From: Tenodera sinensis
Lineage: Eukaryota > Arthropoda > Insecta > Mantodea > Mantidae
Reading direction: 5' to 3'
Length of the DNA stretch: 64,000 bases
Assembly (NCBI GenBank): GCA_030765045.1
Contig: CM060965.1
Coordinates: 153,057,874 to 153,121,873 of the forward strand
The position numbers and the translations under genes were made by a program. Positions 59,801 to 64,000 of the stretch are shown here, one piece after another. The first letter of the stretch is position 1; every line of letters starts with the position of its first letter. The notes under the pieces were generated by a model. That model was not told where the DNA came from. It ran no database searches and saw only the letters and a list, made by a program, of their open reading frames with translations.

Positions 59801-61511
59801 TAAAGATATTTCGAATGTGTTATTTTTACTCTTAATCTTAAGCTTTGTGTTAGGCAAATGAGCAGAAGTAAACTTCTAACTACATAATATTGTACAGGTG
59901 TTCATAAATGAGTAGCCCATTAACGTAACTATCTGTGGCTCTTCATTGAACACTTCTAATAAACCTGTAGTTATACCGGGTGGAAGGGAACTCATGACAT
60001 TAATTTAAACCAGTGATAGATCTCGATATTTGGAACACGTTTTGCATCTTACGTTTTTGTCTCTGACCATTTCCTACGGAGATGTTTTAGTTTTCTCGAA
60101 AACAAGCTGGCAACACTGTAGATTGTGTGGGTGTCACTTTCACTAGCTCAATACATAAATAAACACAGTAATGGTGCTTCTTGAGAACACAAATAAATGC
60201 CCTGCCTTGTCCTTTTGTGTTTACTGTGTGAGTGTAGGCCAATCACAAGCTTTAGCTCCCAAAACATTAAAGCGAAAGCGAAAGTGCCAGACCTGTTTAC
60301 ATGCACACACCAGTTCAGTTCTCTGACCAACTTCAACGCAATGTTGTCGACTTACTGCACGTGTTGAAAAGCTGCTTGGAGTATTCCTTCACATCTTTTA
60401 AGTGATTAATTATTTCGAAACCCTGTGTGATGCGCATAATTACTACCGAAGCTATGTCCGAAATAAGTTACTCTACGGATTTTACAAGTAGCAAACTGAT
60501 ACTTTCGTACATTCCTGTGGAATTATGCATTATGAAGAACCATCTATTTTTTTCGAAATCGGCTGATCAAAGAATAAAATACCACTGGACTTTTTGTTTG
60601 TAATGCTTCCATAAAGCACATATTAGAAGGAATGTAATGATTTCCCTTCCACGCTGTATATCAGTGTATACACTTAAAGTCTTGAAATAAACAATAGATT
60701 GATTAAATAATAAATAAACAATATAAAATGTTAAAAGTTCCTTTAATCAGGGTAATCATTTGTAGACGCCCTGTACATTTATTTTCAAATGTTTCTAAAT
60801 TATGTTATTTAGTTATAAGTTACTTTTCGGAAAACTATCGGACAAGGAGCACAATTCCAGTCAGCTCCCTAGATTATGTTACAGTAACATGCACAAAAAG
60901 TTGCATTAAAATCCCTTGAGTAGTTTTTGAATTGTCAAGGATAAGATCTCGAAAATTGTACTTTATGGGAAATGAGCTTTAAAATTTTGATATCAAATGT
61001 TGGGTACATTTTAACTATCTACAACATGATGCAGCATCTTTCCTTTATTAATCTGAAACTGATACAAAATACTAATGCAAAATACACTGAAGTGTTTGCT
61101 GCATCCCATAACAAATATTTTTAAAAATCGGTTATTTAAAAAATTTTAAGCTCCTTGACACTTTTAGGCTGGTATTAAATTTACTTTTGAATTTGGTTAC
61201 CTTCTAACTAGACATCCCACACAATACTCATTGCATATGTCTTTTTGTAATTAGTAGGAAAGGCGAAAGCAATGCCAAAGCTGCTTTAAGGAAAACAAGG
61301 TAGAGCGAAAGACAAAAATAATAGTATTATCTAAAGGGAAGATCTATTAAAGTTCTTGACACTAATATTATGTTATGTTTGCAGCGGAGAACTTCAACCA
61401 CAAGGAAGAATTGCTACGCCTGTCCCCAACAACTTGTCTGGATACTTGAGGCGTAGTCCTTACGGAGGACAAGGAAGTGTTATAAACGTTCCATTTGCTG
61501 CTGGTCCGTGA
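34919..61511 (+). CDS. Amt: Ammonium transporter, gene B (complete, 10 coding exons)
   Basis: Join of 34919-35024, 38867-38956, 39820-40047, 40469-40683, 42060-42293, 45128-45239, 48145-48263, 52147-52273, 53347-53491 and 61385-61511: 1503 nt, 500 residues, TGA at 61509. Every junction is GT-AG and in phase. Amt/MEP membrane channel for ammonium, expected eleven membrane spans. Signatures in order: GFACIEAGAVRTKNTTNI (first span, about 40-57), FAATATTIVSGAVAERSTF (near 113-131), DFSGSGPIHMLAGAMSF with pore His174 and Asp166, GFLSFNAGT, GLFGAPIWSFT, and DDPLDSVAIHFGGGLWG with pore His339. The two histidines match by motif the twin His of E. coli AmtB. The start ATG sits two bases after an acceptor, so at least one 5' UTR exon lies upstream. 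It follows gene A by 16.7 kb, same strand. Length is usual for insect Amt. Confidence 0.95.
35605..36470 (+). repeat. DR1 copy, near full length, in gene B intron 1
   Basis: TGATGTGTTGCACTCACATG, GTTGAGATAAACATTTGCAG, AATATCTCCGAAATGGTTCA, ATAGGCTATAGCCATAAAAT, AATCGTTAGAGCCATTTTCA, GTCGCATCCTTGAATGACAT, GAGTTATGCTGTCCAGACTG, short CA run, TCTCGACATCGAATTTTTGG and TACCAGTAGAGGAAGTAAAA at the end. Best copy for seeing the terminal CTACTTACCAGTAG hairpin. Confidence 0.88.
36471..37229. other. Intron 1, nothing recognised
   Basis: Contains a short GT run near 36590-36608. The 126-residue open frame at 36657-37037 has no domain or conserved look. Confidence 0.5.
37230..37650 (-). mobile_element. 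SINE family S4 with GC-rich flank
   Basis: Minus-strand B box ACGGGTTCGATCCCCATTGG near 37625-37606, then GAGGTTTCCCCGGTCGCC and AGGCGAATGCTGGG shared with 28360-28530. The GC-rich part 37230-37440 may be a further piece but has no independent match. Confidence 0.55.
37958..38203 (-). pseudogene. hAT transposase C-terminal relic, antisense
   Basis: Minus-strand frame has ISCSTHVCEKNVSLMNIAKS, the hAT dimerisation motif pattern also seen at 6832-6876 and 56101-56200. A CAGGGGCGGGCAGAACGG at 37723 may be one terminal repeat; the other was not found. Confidence 0.6.
38524..38657 (+). repeat. (GGT/GGC)n array
   Basis: About 130 bp of GGT and GGC triplets on the + strand in gene B intron 1, about 210 bp upstream of exon 2. 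G-runs of two at regular spacing could allow two-tier quadruplexes. Confidence 0.95.
38867..38956 (+). CDS. Amt: Gene B exon 2
   Basis: 90 nt, phases 1 in and 1 out. Acceptor TTTTACAG ends at 38866, donor GTAAGT starts at 38957. Encodes LMQAGFACIEAGAVRTKNT and on to NVLDL, the first-span Amt signature. Confidence 0.95.
38957..39819. other. Intron 2, nothing recognised
   Basis: 863 bp, pyrimidine-rich near 39060-39130. No identifiable feature. Confidence 0.6.
39820..40047 (+). CDS. Amt: Gene B exon 3
   Basis: 228 nt, phase 1 in and out. Acceptor ATTCCAG ends at 39819, donor GTTAGT starts at 40048. Encodes SYWLFGYPLAFGEGN, HWIFQFVFAATATTIVSGAV and AERSTF: membrane spans 2 and 3. Confidence 0.95.
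40469..40683 (+). CDS. Amt: Gene B exon 4 with first pore histidine
   Basis: 215 nt, phase 1 in and 0 out. Acceptor TCGCAG ends at 40468, donor GTAAGT starts at 40684. Encodes GWLRRLGFRDFSGSGPIHML; the Asp and His correspond by motif to AmtB Asp160 and His168. Also GPRIGRF before a short acidic loop (KKNDDAPVEE). Confidence 0.96.
40684..41263. other. Intron 4 proximal part, nothing recognised
   Basis: No identifiable feature. Confidence 0.5.
41264..41345 (+). mobile_element. Terminal fragment of the 19332-20231 mariner-type family
   Basis: TATACAGGTGTTTAAAAGAA, TATTGCAACAGGAGTTGGGG and TTGGTCAAAACTAGAATAA line up with the left end of the element at 19332. No transposase remains. Confidence 0.75.
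41855..41935 (-). mobile_element. tRNA-like SINE head fragment
   Basis: Minus strand GGTCTGGGTAGCTCAGTTGG then TTAGGCACTGG is a clear A-box half. The B box is degenerate (GTAGGTTAAAGC). Not a functional tRNA. Confidence 0.5.
41971..42005 (+). mobile_element. 35-bp retroposed 3' end with 14-bp TSD
   Basis: CGACGGGCCCTTAAACCCAA then CACACTCACTCACTC, flanked by TGCAACCCCTGTGT at 41957-41970 and 42006-42019. Same 3' end and tail as the insertion at 30391-30534. Extremely 5'-truncated. Its tail end is 54 bp upstream of exon 5. Confidence 0.88.
42060..42293 (+). CDS. Amt: Gene B exon 5
   Basis: 234 nt, 78 codons, phase 0 both ends. Acceptor CCTTAG ends at 42059, donor GTGAGT starts at 42294. Encodes LVGIGGLLILVGFLSFNAG to NATLGGM. 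47 of 78 residues identical to the gene A exon at 5168-5401. Confidence 0.96.
42294..43039. other. Intron 5 proximal part, nothing recognised
   Basis: No clear feature. Minus-strand remnants of the adjoining LINE may extend into 42830-43039. Confidence 0.45.
43040..44350 (-). mobile_element. LINE ORF1-like relic, antisense, split by a SINE
   Basis: GC-rich on the minus strand. Frame 43435-43647 has CATCDSTDHFTGQAACP, a zinc-knuckle-like C-x2-C-x4-H-x6-C. Downstream (towards 43040) come a His/Pro-rich stretch and coiled-coil-like sequence (LRTQITKHIVALSD). Upstream, beyond the SINE, 44341-44160 reads KTGKKNKAKAAAQD. This order fits ORF1 of a non-LTR element. No reverse transcriptase remains. 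Confidence 0.5.
43800..44045 (+). mobile_element. tRNA-derived SINE, family S6
   Basis: TTCCTTCGGAAGGGCAGTTA, AACTTCAAGCCTGAAAAAG, GAGCAAAATTAAGCGCATTT, CAATGAGACGCTGAGAACC and CATAAATAAAAAC. Inserted in the antisense LINE fragment. Confidence 0.75.
44351..45127. other. Intron 5 distal part, nothing recognised
   Basis: No identifiable feature before the acceptor TGTGCAG. Confidence 0.5.
45128..45239 (+). CDS. Amt: Gene B exon 6
   Basis: 112 nt, as in gene A. Acceptor TGTGCAG ends at 45127, donor GTAAGT starts at 45240. Encodes VCTCAAADIYALWGSFLAGL onward to LRLR. A longer open frame over the same bases is not the coding frame. Confidence 0.95.
45281..45475 (+). mobile_element. SINE family S1, 3' half
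   Basis: GAATGAGAGTGTAAATGTG, a GT/GC run, GAGTAACACCATTACCG, CAGGCAATATGATC and AAAGGCGGAATATAAGTGG, matching 14395-14585. The tRNA-like head is missing. Confidence 0.75.
45505..45531 (+). repeat. Poly(A) run, 27 nt
   Basis: A tract shortly after the SINE 3' half. Confidence 0.95.
45532..46309. other. Intron 6, nothing recognised
   Basis: AT-rich, no identifiable feature. Confidence 0.5.
46310..46650 (-). mobile_element. tRNA-derived SINE, family S2 (fullest copy)
   Basis: Minus-strand head TGGCGCCGTGGTTGAGTGG then TTAGACCACCACCC, followed by AAAGTGGCCTGCGTTCGACT (B box). The body ends in CCTGGGAGGGTGAGTAAGTC. Confidence 0.8.
46955..47240 (-). repeat. DR1 fragment, antisense
   Basis: GT run at 46961-46982, then GAACAGCATAATCAAAAGCG, AAAATTACTAACGATTCTG and AAGCCATGTGAGTGAATACA. 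Middle deleted. Confidence 0.7.
47235..47995 (+). repeat. DR1 copy, sense, facing the preceding one
   Basis: ACTTCATGTTAAACATTTGC, CATGTCGCATATTTGGAGGA, TATTGTTCATACACACACA, ACTTCACGTCAAATTTTTGG and GTCTACCTACTAGGCAAG. Diverged. With 46955-47240 it forms a head-to-head pair. Confidence 0.7.
48145..48263 (+). CDS. Amt: Gene B exon 7 with second pore histidine
   Basis: 119 nt, as in gene A. Acceptor TTTACAG ends at 48144, donor GTAAGT starts at 48264. Encodes DDPLDSVAIHFGGGLWG and then GVSKKSFL. Confidence 0.96.
48409..48463 (+). repeat. (AG)n / (CAGA)n microsatellite
   Basis: About 15 AG units, then CAGACAGACAGAGACAGAGA. Confidence 0.9.
48464..49305. other. Intron 7, nothing recognised
   Basis: No identifiable feature. 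Confidence 0.5.
49306..49366 (+). repeat. (AC)n microsatellite
   Basis: About 27 units with one CATA interruption. Confidence 0.95.
49490..50240 (+). pseudogene. Tc1/mariner-type transposase relic
   Basis: Pieces in several frames: CSVSKKPKRKRKF-like near 49513-49560, then 49670-49940 with FKTCTQNNRYWSSDNPNVTQ, and near 50065-50105 FFQQDSGTTHMV, which is the position of the second catalytic Asp. The order is that of insect DDE transposases of this superfamily. Stops and frameshifts throughout. Located in gene B intron 7, same strand as the gene. Confidence 0.7.
50781..50838 (+). repeat. (AC)n microsatellite
   Basis: 29 units inside the LTR-like block; the homologous block at 16261 lacks it. 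Confidence 0.95.
50870..50900 (-). promoter_or_regulatory. CRE-like site plus TATA box, second copy
   Basis: Minus strand TTACGTCA then 7 bp then TATATAAGGAGGCGAG, identical in arrangement to 16557-16587. Confidence 0.6.
51142..51250 (+). pseudogene. Tc1-type transposase N-terminal HTH fragment
   Basis: YTSEATYGQIIGLWQAGNSS, then one frame over RQIVEAARIHRNVI: the usual helix-turn-helix start of Tc1-like transposases, broken by a one-base deletion. Nothing else of the element is visible. Confidence 0.65.
51251..52146. other. Intron 7 distal part, nothing recognised
   Basis: Open frames at 51732-52056 overlap in two frames and have no domain. Confidence 0.5.
52147..52273 (+). CDS. Amt: Gene B exon 8
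   Basis: 127 nt, as in gene A. Acceptor TTTCAG ends at 52146, donor GTAAGT starts at 52274. Encodes the last membrane span (WALITAGIMFGTLKYF) and LRVTPEKELE. Confidence 0.96.
52704..52752. repeat. Hairpin with 16-bp arms (15 of 16 paired)
   Basis: AGCACTCTGCTAGTCT at 52704-52719 against AGACTAGCAGAATGCT at 52737-52752, 17-nt loop. Confidence 0.85.
52762..52803 (+). ncRNA. Stem-loop-GAAAC module, copy 3
   Basis: CTGAGGAT, stem GTTCGA, loop CGCAGCT, TTGAAC, then GAAAC. Directly after, GTCTGGAA can pair with TTCC and AGAC further on. Loop identical to copy 4 with compensatory stem changes. Hammerhead-like; activity unproven. Confidence 0.45.
53347..53491 (+). CDS. Amt: Gene B exon 9, proximal C-terminal tail
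   Basis: 145 nt, phase 1 in and 2 out. Acceptor TTTCAG ends at 53346, donor GTAAGT starts at 53492. Starts GLDISLHNEEGYA like gene A, then diverges. Confidence 0.94.
53492..54311. other. Intron 9 proximal part, nothing recognised
   Basis: No identifiable feature. Confidence 0.5.
54312..55381 (+). mobile_element. RNase H-bearing LINE 3' part, left piece
   Basis: Begins with a post-RT stretch (RLITGAIKATPIPVMEI near 54333-54383), then the RNase H domain, then sequence interrupted at 55381 by the hAT element. The reading continues after the hAT at 58598-58760 (LYDLQEEMDQDHLQIC). LINEs with an RNase H domain include the I group. The RT itself is not present. Confidence 0.8.
54609..55142 (+). 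CDS. RNase H domain ORF of the LINE
   Basis: 177 residues. All four acidic positions of RNase H are kept: Asp in IYTDGS, Glu in DGQNEAIRTAL, Asp in ILSDSRATI and Asp in GNHKADFLAKKG. The enzyme degrades RNA in RNA-DNA hybrids during retrotransposition. The frame ends in TAG at 55140. It is a fragment of a dead element but the domain itself is intact. Confidence 0.85.
   Translation: MTYYLYIIEEVKKSDTPTSVLKLLTLETIRIRFLEHEWLHIYTDGSLKSNRDGAGAGITWQPISYYKSLGYGATNFDGQNEAIRTALQNILYRISHFHQAVILSDSRATITAITSKLSSTNLTIIECWKILTHLTALQKKKKPHLLFQLIPAHCGLSGNHKADFLAKKGTSNVHKNL
56101..56431 (-). pseudogene. hAT transposase C-terminal part
   Basis: Two minus-strand frames: ALKINFDTRFSDFDDIGNA with IDLQCSDTIKSKY, then FGATYLCEKTFSKMKYTK. 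Ends TAG-like after LS. Homologous to the C-terminal part at 6550-7020. Confidence 0.8.
57085..57560 (-). mobile_element. LTR-like block inside the hAT transposase gene
   Basis: Interrupts transposase coding between EELLV (near 57570) and HGTTAEEDNFKG (near 57060). Minus strand has a TATA box TATAAATA (57346-57339) and AATAAA (57138-57133) about 200 bp apart, as in LTRs. GC-richer than its surroundings. Target duplication not resolved, edges approximate. The transposase frame runs into it and stops at 57533. Confidence 0.55.
57533..58198 (-). pseudogene. hAT transposase N-terminal part
   Basis: 221 residues from ATG at 58198. Zinc-finger-like CLICNETVAIFKEYDIKLH then YETKH (about residues 34-60), then a helical linker and LALDESTDETDTTQVLIFIR with the first catalytic Asp (near residue 180-200). 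Ends in foreign LTR-like sequence (NCRQP). Confidence 0.88.
58598..58760 (+). mobile_element. RNase H-bearing LINE, right piece
   Basis: Resumes the LINE frame after the hAT: LYDLQEEMDQDHLQICPALY then SISVKYWRASGPMTSLSEIQ and a stop at 58735. Followed by pyrimidine-rich 3' UTR-like sequence to about 58950. Confidence 0.75.
58761..59971. other. Intron 9, mostly unrecognised
   Basis: Part may be LINE 3' UTR. A weak DR1-like stretch lies near 59275-59400 (CTACTTCCTGTTAATCG). Nothing else identified. Confidence 0.4.
59972..60660. mobile_element. TATAC-ended MITE, complete
   Basis: 689 bp between TATACCGGGTGGAAGGGAA and, reversed, TATACAGCGTGGAAGGGAA. No coding capacity. The body matches 27037-27500 in the opposite orientation. 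TA at both outer edges would suit a Tc1/mariner-type target, but that is inference. Confidence 0.85.
60661..61384. other. Intron 9 distal part, nothing recognised
   Basis: AT-rich, ends in acceptor TTTGCAG at 61378-61384. Confidence 0.5.
61385..61511 (+). CDS. Amt: Gene B exon 10, tail and stop
   Basis: 127 nt: one base completing Ile, 41 codons, TGA at 61509-61511. Tail is Gly/Pro/Asn-rich (GYLRRSPYGGQGSVINVPF) and unlike the basic tail of gene A. No AATAAA is obvious downstream before the SINE at 61700. Confidence 0.93.
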
Positions 61512-61699
61512 CAACTTCTGAAGACCGCTTATGTTTGTACTACAGCATAAAGATTGGTCCAGTGTGCGCAAGAAAGAAAAATACTTCATTTGCGATATTC
61601 TCAAATTCCAAATGCTCTTGATTTGAAGACTATATAACATTTCGAAAAGCATCACTCATTCACGAACTCATGAATTCAGTACCTTACCTTTCCTTTTTA

Positions 61700-61992
61700 T
61701 TCTTCCATTTATAACTCGCCTTTAACCTCAATGCTTATATCGGCGGCCTTTTACCTTTGGAACATATTGTCTTTAGGTAATGGTGTTATATTTGTTATAT
61801 TATAGTTATACTTGGGTTTTTGGATTTTCTTTGGATTTTATTCATTGAACCACACACACATTCACACTCTCATTCATTCCAGACCTTGGGGAGAACAGGG
61901 GATAATCTTGGCGAGAGAAAAATTCCTACGCCCAGCTGGGAATTGAAACCAGATCCCCTCGCACAACTCTCACCAGCTGAGCTACGAGACCA
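61700..61992 (-). mobile_element. tRNA-derived SINE, family S1
   Basis: Minus strand GGTCTCGTAGCTCAGCTGG (A box), GGTTTCAATTCCCAGC (B box), TAGGAATTTTTCTCTCGCC, a TGTG run, and GCCGCCGATATAAGCATTG near the 3' end. Lies in the 3' flank of gene B. Confidence 0.8.
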
Positions 61993-62564
61993 ATTAGAAT
62001 GATCTACTTGAAATCAATCAAGTAGATAACACACATGATTGTTAGAGAGCAAAAAGTTAGCGAATTATATCTTCCATTCTTGTCAGCAGAGAAAGAAGTA
62101 CAAGCAATGCACATATCAGAAACAGGCCCGTAACAGCTCACATTTGGGAGATGGCTGTCGGAAATAAATGACTTACACAGTTACAAAACTCTATGTTCAC
62201 AGATACAGATTCTCAGATTACCTATACAAATCCAAAAATCCATATTTTTCTTATCATTACTTTAATTTTTAAGCTATACTCAGAACATGAAAACGATAAC
62301 AGTGCACACAAAGCATTTACGAGCTATTTCAAACAGCTGTTAAGGTATTAACTTCTTCGTTTGTGATTAATTGCTTTTTATATGCCCCTTGGAGCCTACA
62401 GTTTATATATTTGAATATATTATTACATTTTTCAAATTTTCAGTATTATGGAAAATACTTAATTTCAGTTCAACTATTTAATAATTTCGGGGTTAACTTT
62501 AATTATTAAATTGTAGAAAGAAATATCTTCCGGGCTGTTATGCCGTGGTCTGCTGGAGATCTGT
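61993..62564. other. 3' flank of gene B, nothing recognised
   Basis: No identifiable feature. Confidence 0.5.
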
Positions 62565-62605
62565 CTTCCAGACGTTTCGTCTACAGCTGCGGTAGACATC
62601 CTCAT
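62565..62605 (-). ncRNA. Stem-loop-GAAAC module, copy 4
   Basis: Minus strand: AATGAGGAT, stem GTCTAC, loop CGCAGCT, GTAGAC, then GAAACGTCTGGAAG. Loop and flanks match copy 3; stem bases differ with pairing kept. Confidence 0.45.
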
Positions 62606-62725
62606 TAATTATTAAATCCTTAATATCTGAATTTCTCTTGAATATTTCAAGCTATCGTAATAAGTTACAGCTGTAATCCAAGGAGCATTCTGAATAGTGA
62701 AACAAGTGTAAAACTGATGATGATG

Positions 62726-62930
62726 GGGTGGTGGTGGTGGTGGTGGCGGCGGCGGCGGCGGCGGTGGTGGTGGTGGTGGTGGTGGTGGTGGTGGCGGCGG
62801 CGACGGTGGTGATGGCGGTGGCGGTGGCGGTGGCGGTGGTAGTGTTGGTGGTGGTAATGGTGATGGTGATGGTGGCGGTGGTGGTGGCGGTAATGGTGGT
62901 GGTGGTGGTGGTGGTGGTGGTGGTGGTGTG
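62726..62930 (+). repeat. (GGT)n array with GGC and GAT variants
   Basis: About 205 bp; open frames on both strands are repeat translations. Confidence 0.95.
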
Positions 62931-63099
62931 TTTAAAACAGTGGAGCATATTAATAAACTTAGTTGAAAACTATGTCGACATTTAAAAATATAATAATAAA
63001 ATTATAATATAAAACTGGCTCCGCAAAATAAGTATAGCGTGAGAAATTTGCTCATCACCCTCTAAAAACTACCACTCCAAGCATTAAATTACCAGGAAT

Positions 63100-63365
63100 C
63101 TACGTGTCAACTGTGTATATCAGCAAAACAAAGAGAAATTTGGAACCCAGAATGAACACTTCAGAAATATCAAACACAAAGCGACAGATAAATCAGCCAC
63201 AGCTCACCACTTTTGGTCGTGCAACCATAATATTAGTTAAGATATCAAGCTTTTAAAACCAGCAAAAAGGTATTGGGAGTTAGCAGTGGGGGAAAACATT
63301 TATATTATAATTATAAAACATTTATATATTAAGGATAGAGATCGATTAATGAATTTTGATACAGC
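63100..63365 (+). pseudogene. Penelope-like GIY-YIG endonuclease fragment
   Basis: In three frames: GIYVSTVYISKTKRNLE (63096-63146), then HFRNIKHKATDKSATAHHFW (63157-63217), then DIKLLKPAKRYWELAVGENI (63241-63300). GIY ... YI followed by a TKR/Arg motif and the trailing His-rich region is the GIY-YIG nuclease layout found at the end of Penelope-like elements. Frameshifted, no RT visible. Confidence 0.6.
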
Positions 63366-64000
63366 AATATAGATGATGTCTTACGACTGACCAATAGGAA
63401 GAGCAGCAGGCTGGGCAACGAGGGAAGGGGAAGGCGGTTACGTGACGTATAATCAGTCGCCCAAACAGCTGAATAATGGAGAGGCTCCTCTTCGAAACTA
63501 GTACAACTAGTACAAGTTGGGGCAGAAGGTGTTTTTAAATGCGACATAGTTTTCAATTTATTAGTGAAGAAAGCGTTTAAAATAACTTTAAAGAAAGCAT
63601 GCATTTTAACATGTAATGATATGCATTATTAATAAGACAGAACCAATTCAATTGCTGTTTGGGGCTTTAAAATGGTTGATAATGAATAATTTTATGGTAT
63701 AACGGTTCAAGGTATAAATATAATAAGGCAAAAACTAAAATATCGACATTTTTCACACATTTTGCCAAATGTACCCCTTTCATTGCCAAGAAAACTGATA
63801 TAACCATAGAGTATTTATGGATTTTCACTTTTCACAGTATGTTATAGTTGACAAAAATAACAATGTTTACAGAAGAAGTAAAAGTACTAACAAATGAGTT
63901 GCAATATTAAATGTCTTTTTGACTTCAGTTTTACAAAAGCTATAACAAGCTTATTTAGCCCATAAGCATTTTTGGCATCGACCATTGAAAGTCGTTGAAA
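63366..64000. other. Right flank, nothing recognised
   Basis: No identifiable feature to the window edge. Confidence 0.5.

Noticed and set aside
62652..62985. Val/Ala-rich and Thr-rich frames
   Set aside because: By-products of the GGT array.

Overview
This window is nuclear DNA from an animal, almost certainly an insect. It is AT-rich. Genes are split into short exons with standard GT-AG splice sites, introns run from 0.4 to 8 kb, and most of the rest is decayed transposable elements, tRNA-derived SINEs and microsatellites. The repeat style (several tRNA-derived SINE families, retroposons with (ACTC)n tails, much decayed Tc1/mariner and hAT material) makes me think of a cockroach or relative. 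That placement is inference and not proven by the sequence.

The only host genes I can support are two ammonium transporter (Amt/MEP, SLC42-related) genes in tandem on the + strand. Gene A is cut by the left edge: six 3' coding exons lie between 5168 and 18238 and encode the last 285 residues. Gene B is complete in coding terms: ten exons between 34919 and 61511 join in frame to a 500-residue protein with the family's pore histidines. Exons shared by A and B have the same phases, and four of the six have identical lengths (234, 112, 119 and 127 nt), so the pair arose by duplication of an intron-containing gene. The proteins differ most in their cytoplasmic C-terminal tails.

Layout: 1-5167 holds a decayed non-LTR retrotransposon with nested SINEs and a mariner relic. 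5168-18238 is gene A, whose introns carry a small hAT element with a perfect 8-bp target duplication, SINEs, an antisense LINE fragment and an LTR-like block. 18239-34918 is intergenic and repeat-dominated: a mariner-family element with internal inverted repeat, several copies of an abundant unclassified repeat called DR1 here, microsatellites and a perfect palindrome. 34919-61511 is gene B; its last intron (7.9 kb) holds a nested stack of an RNase H-bearing LINE, a 3.2-kb hAT element inside it, and an LTR-like block inside the hAT. 61512-64000 is flank with a SINE, a GGT array and a Penelope-like GIY-YIG fragment.

The most unusual signal is a small structured module seen four times (19453-19490, 31633-31662, 52762-52803, 62565-62605). 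A TGAnGAT-like strand leads into a stem-loop, then GAAAC(G). Between the two best copies the stem changes by compensatory substitutions, so it looks like a conserved nucleic-acid fold. It resembles a hammerhead ribozyme core but has one extra nucleotide.
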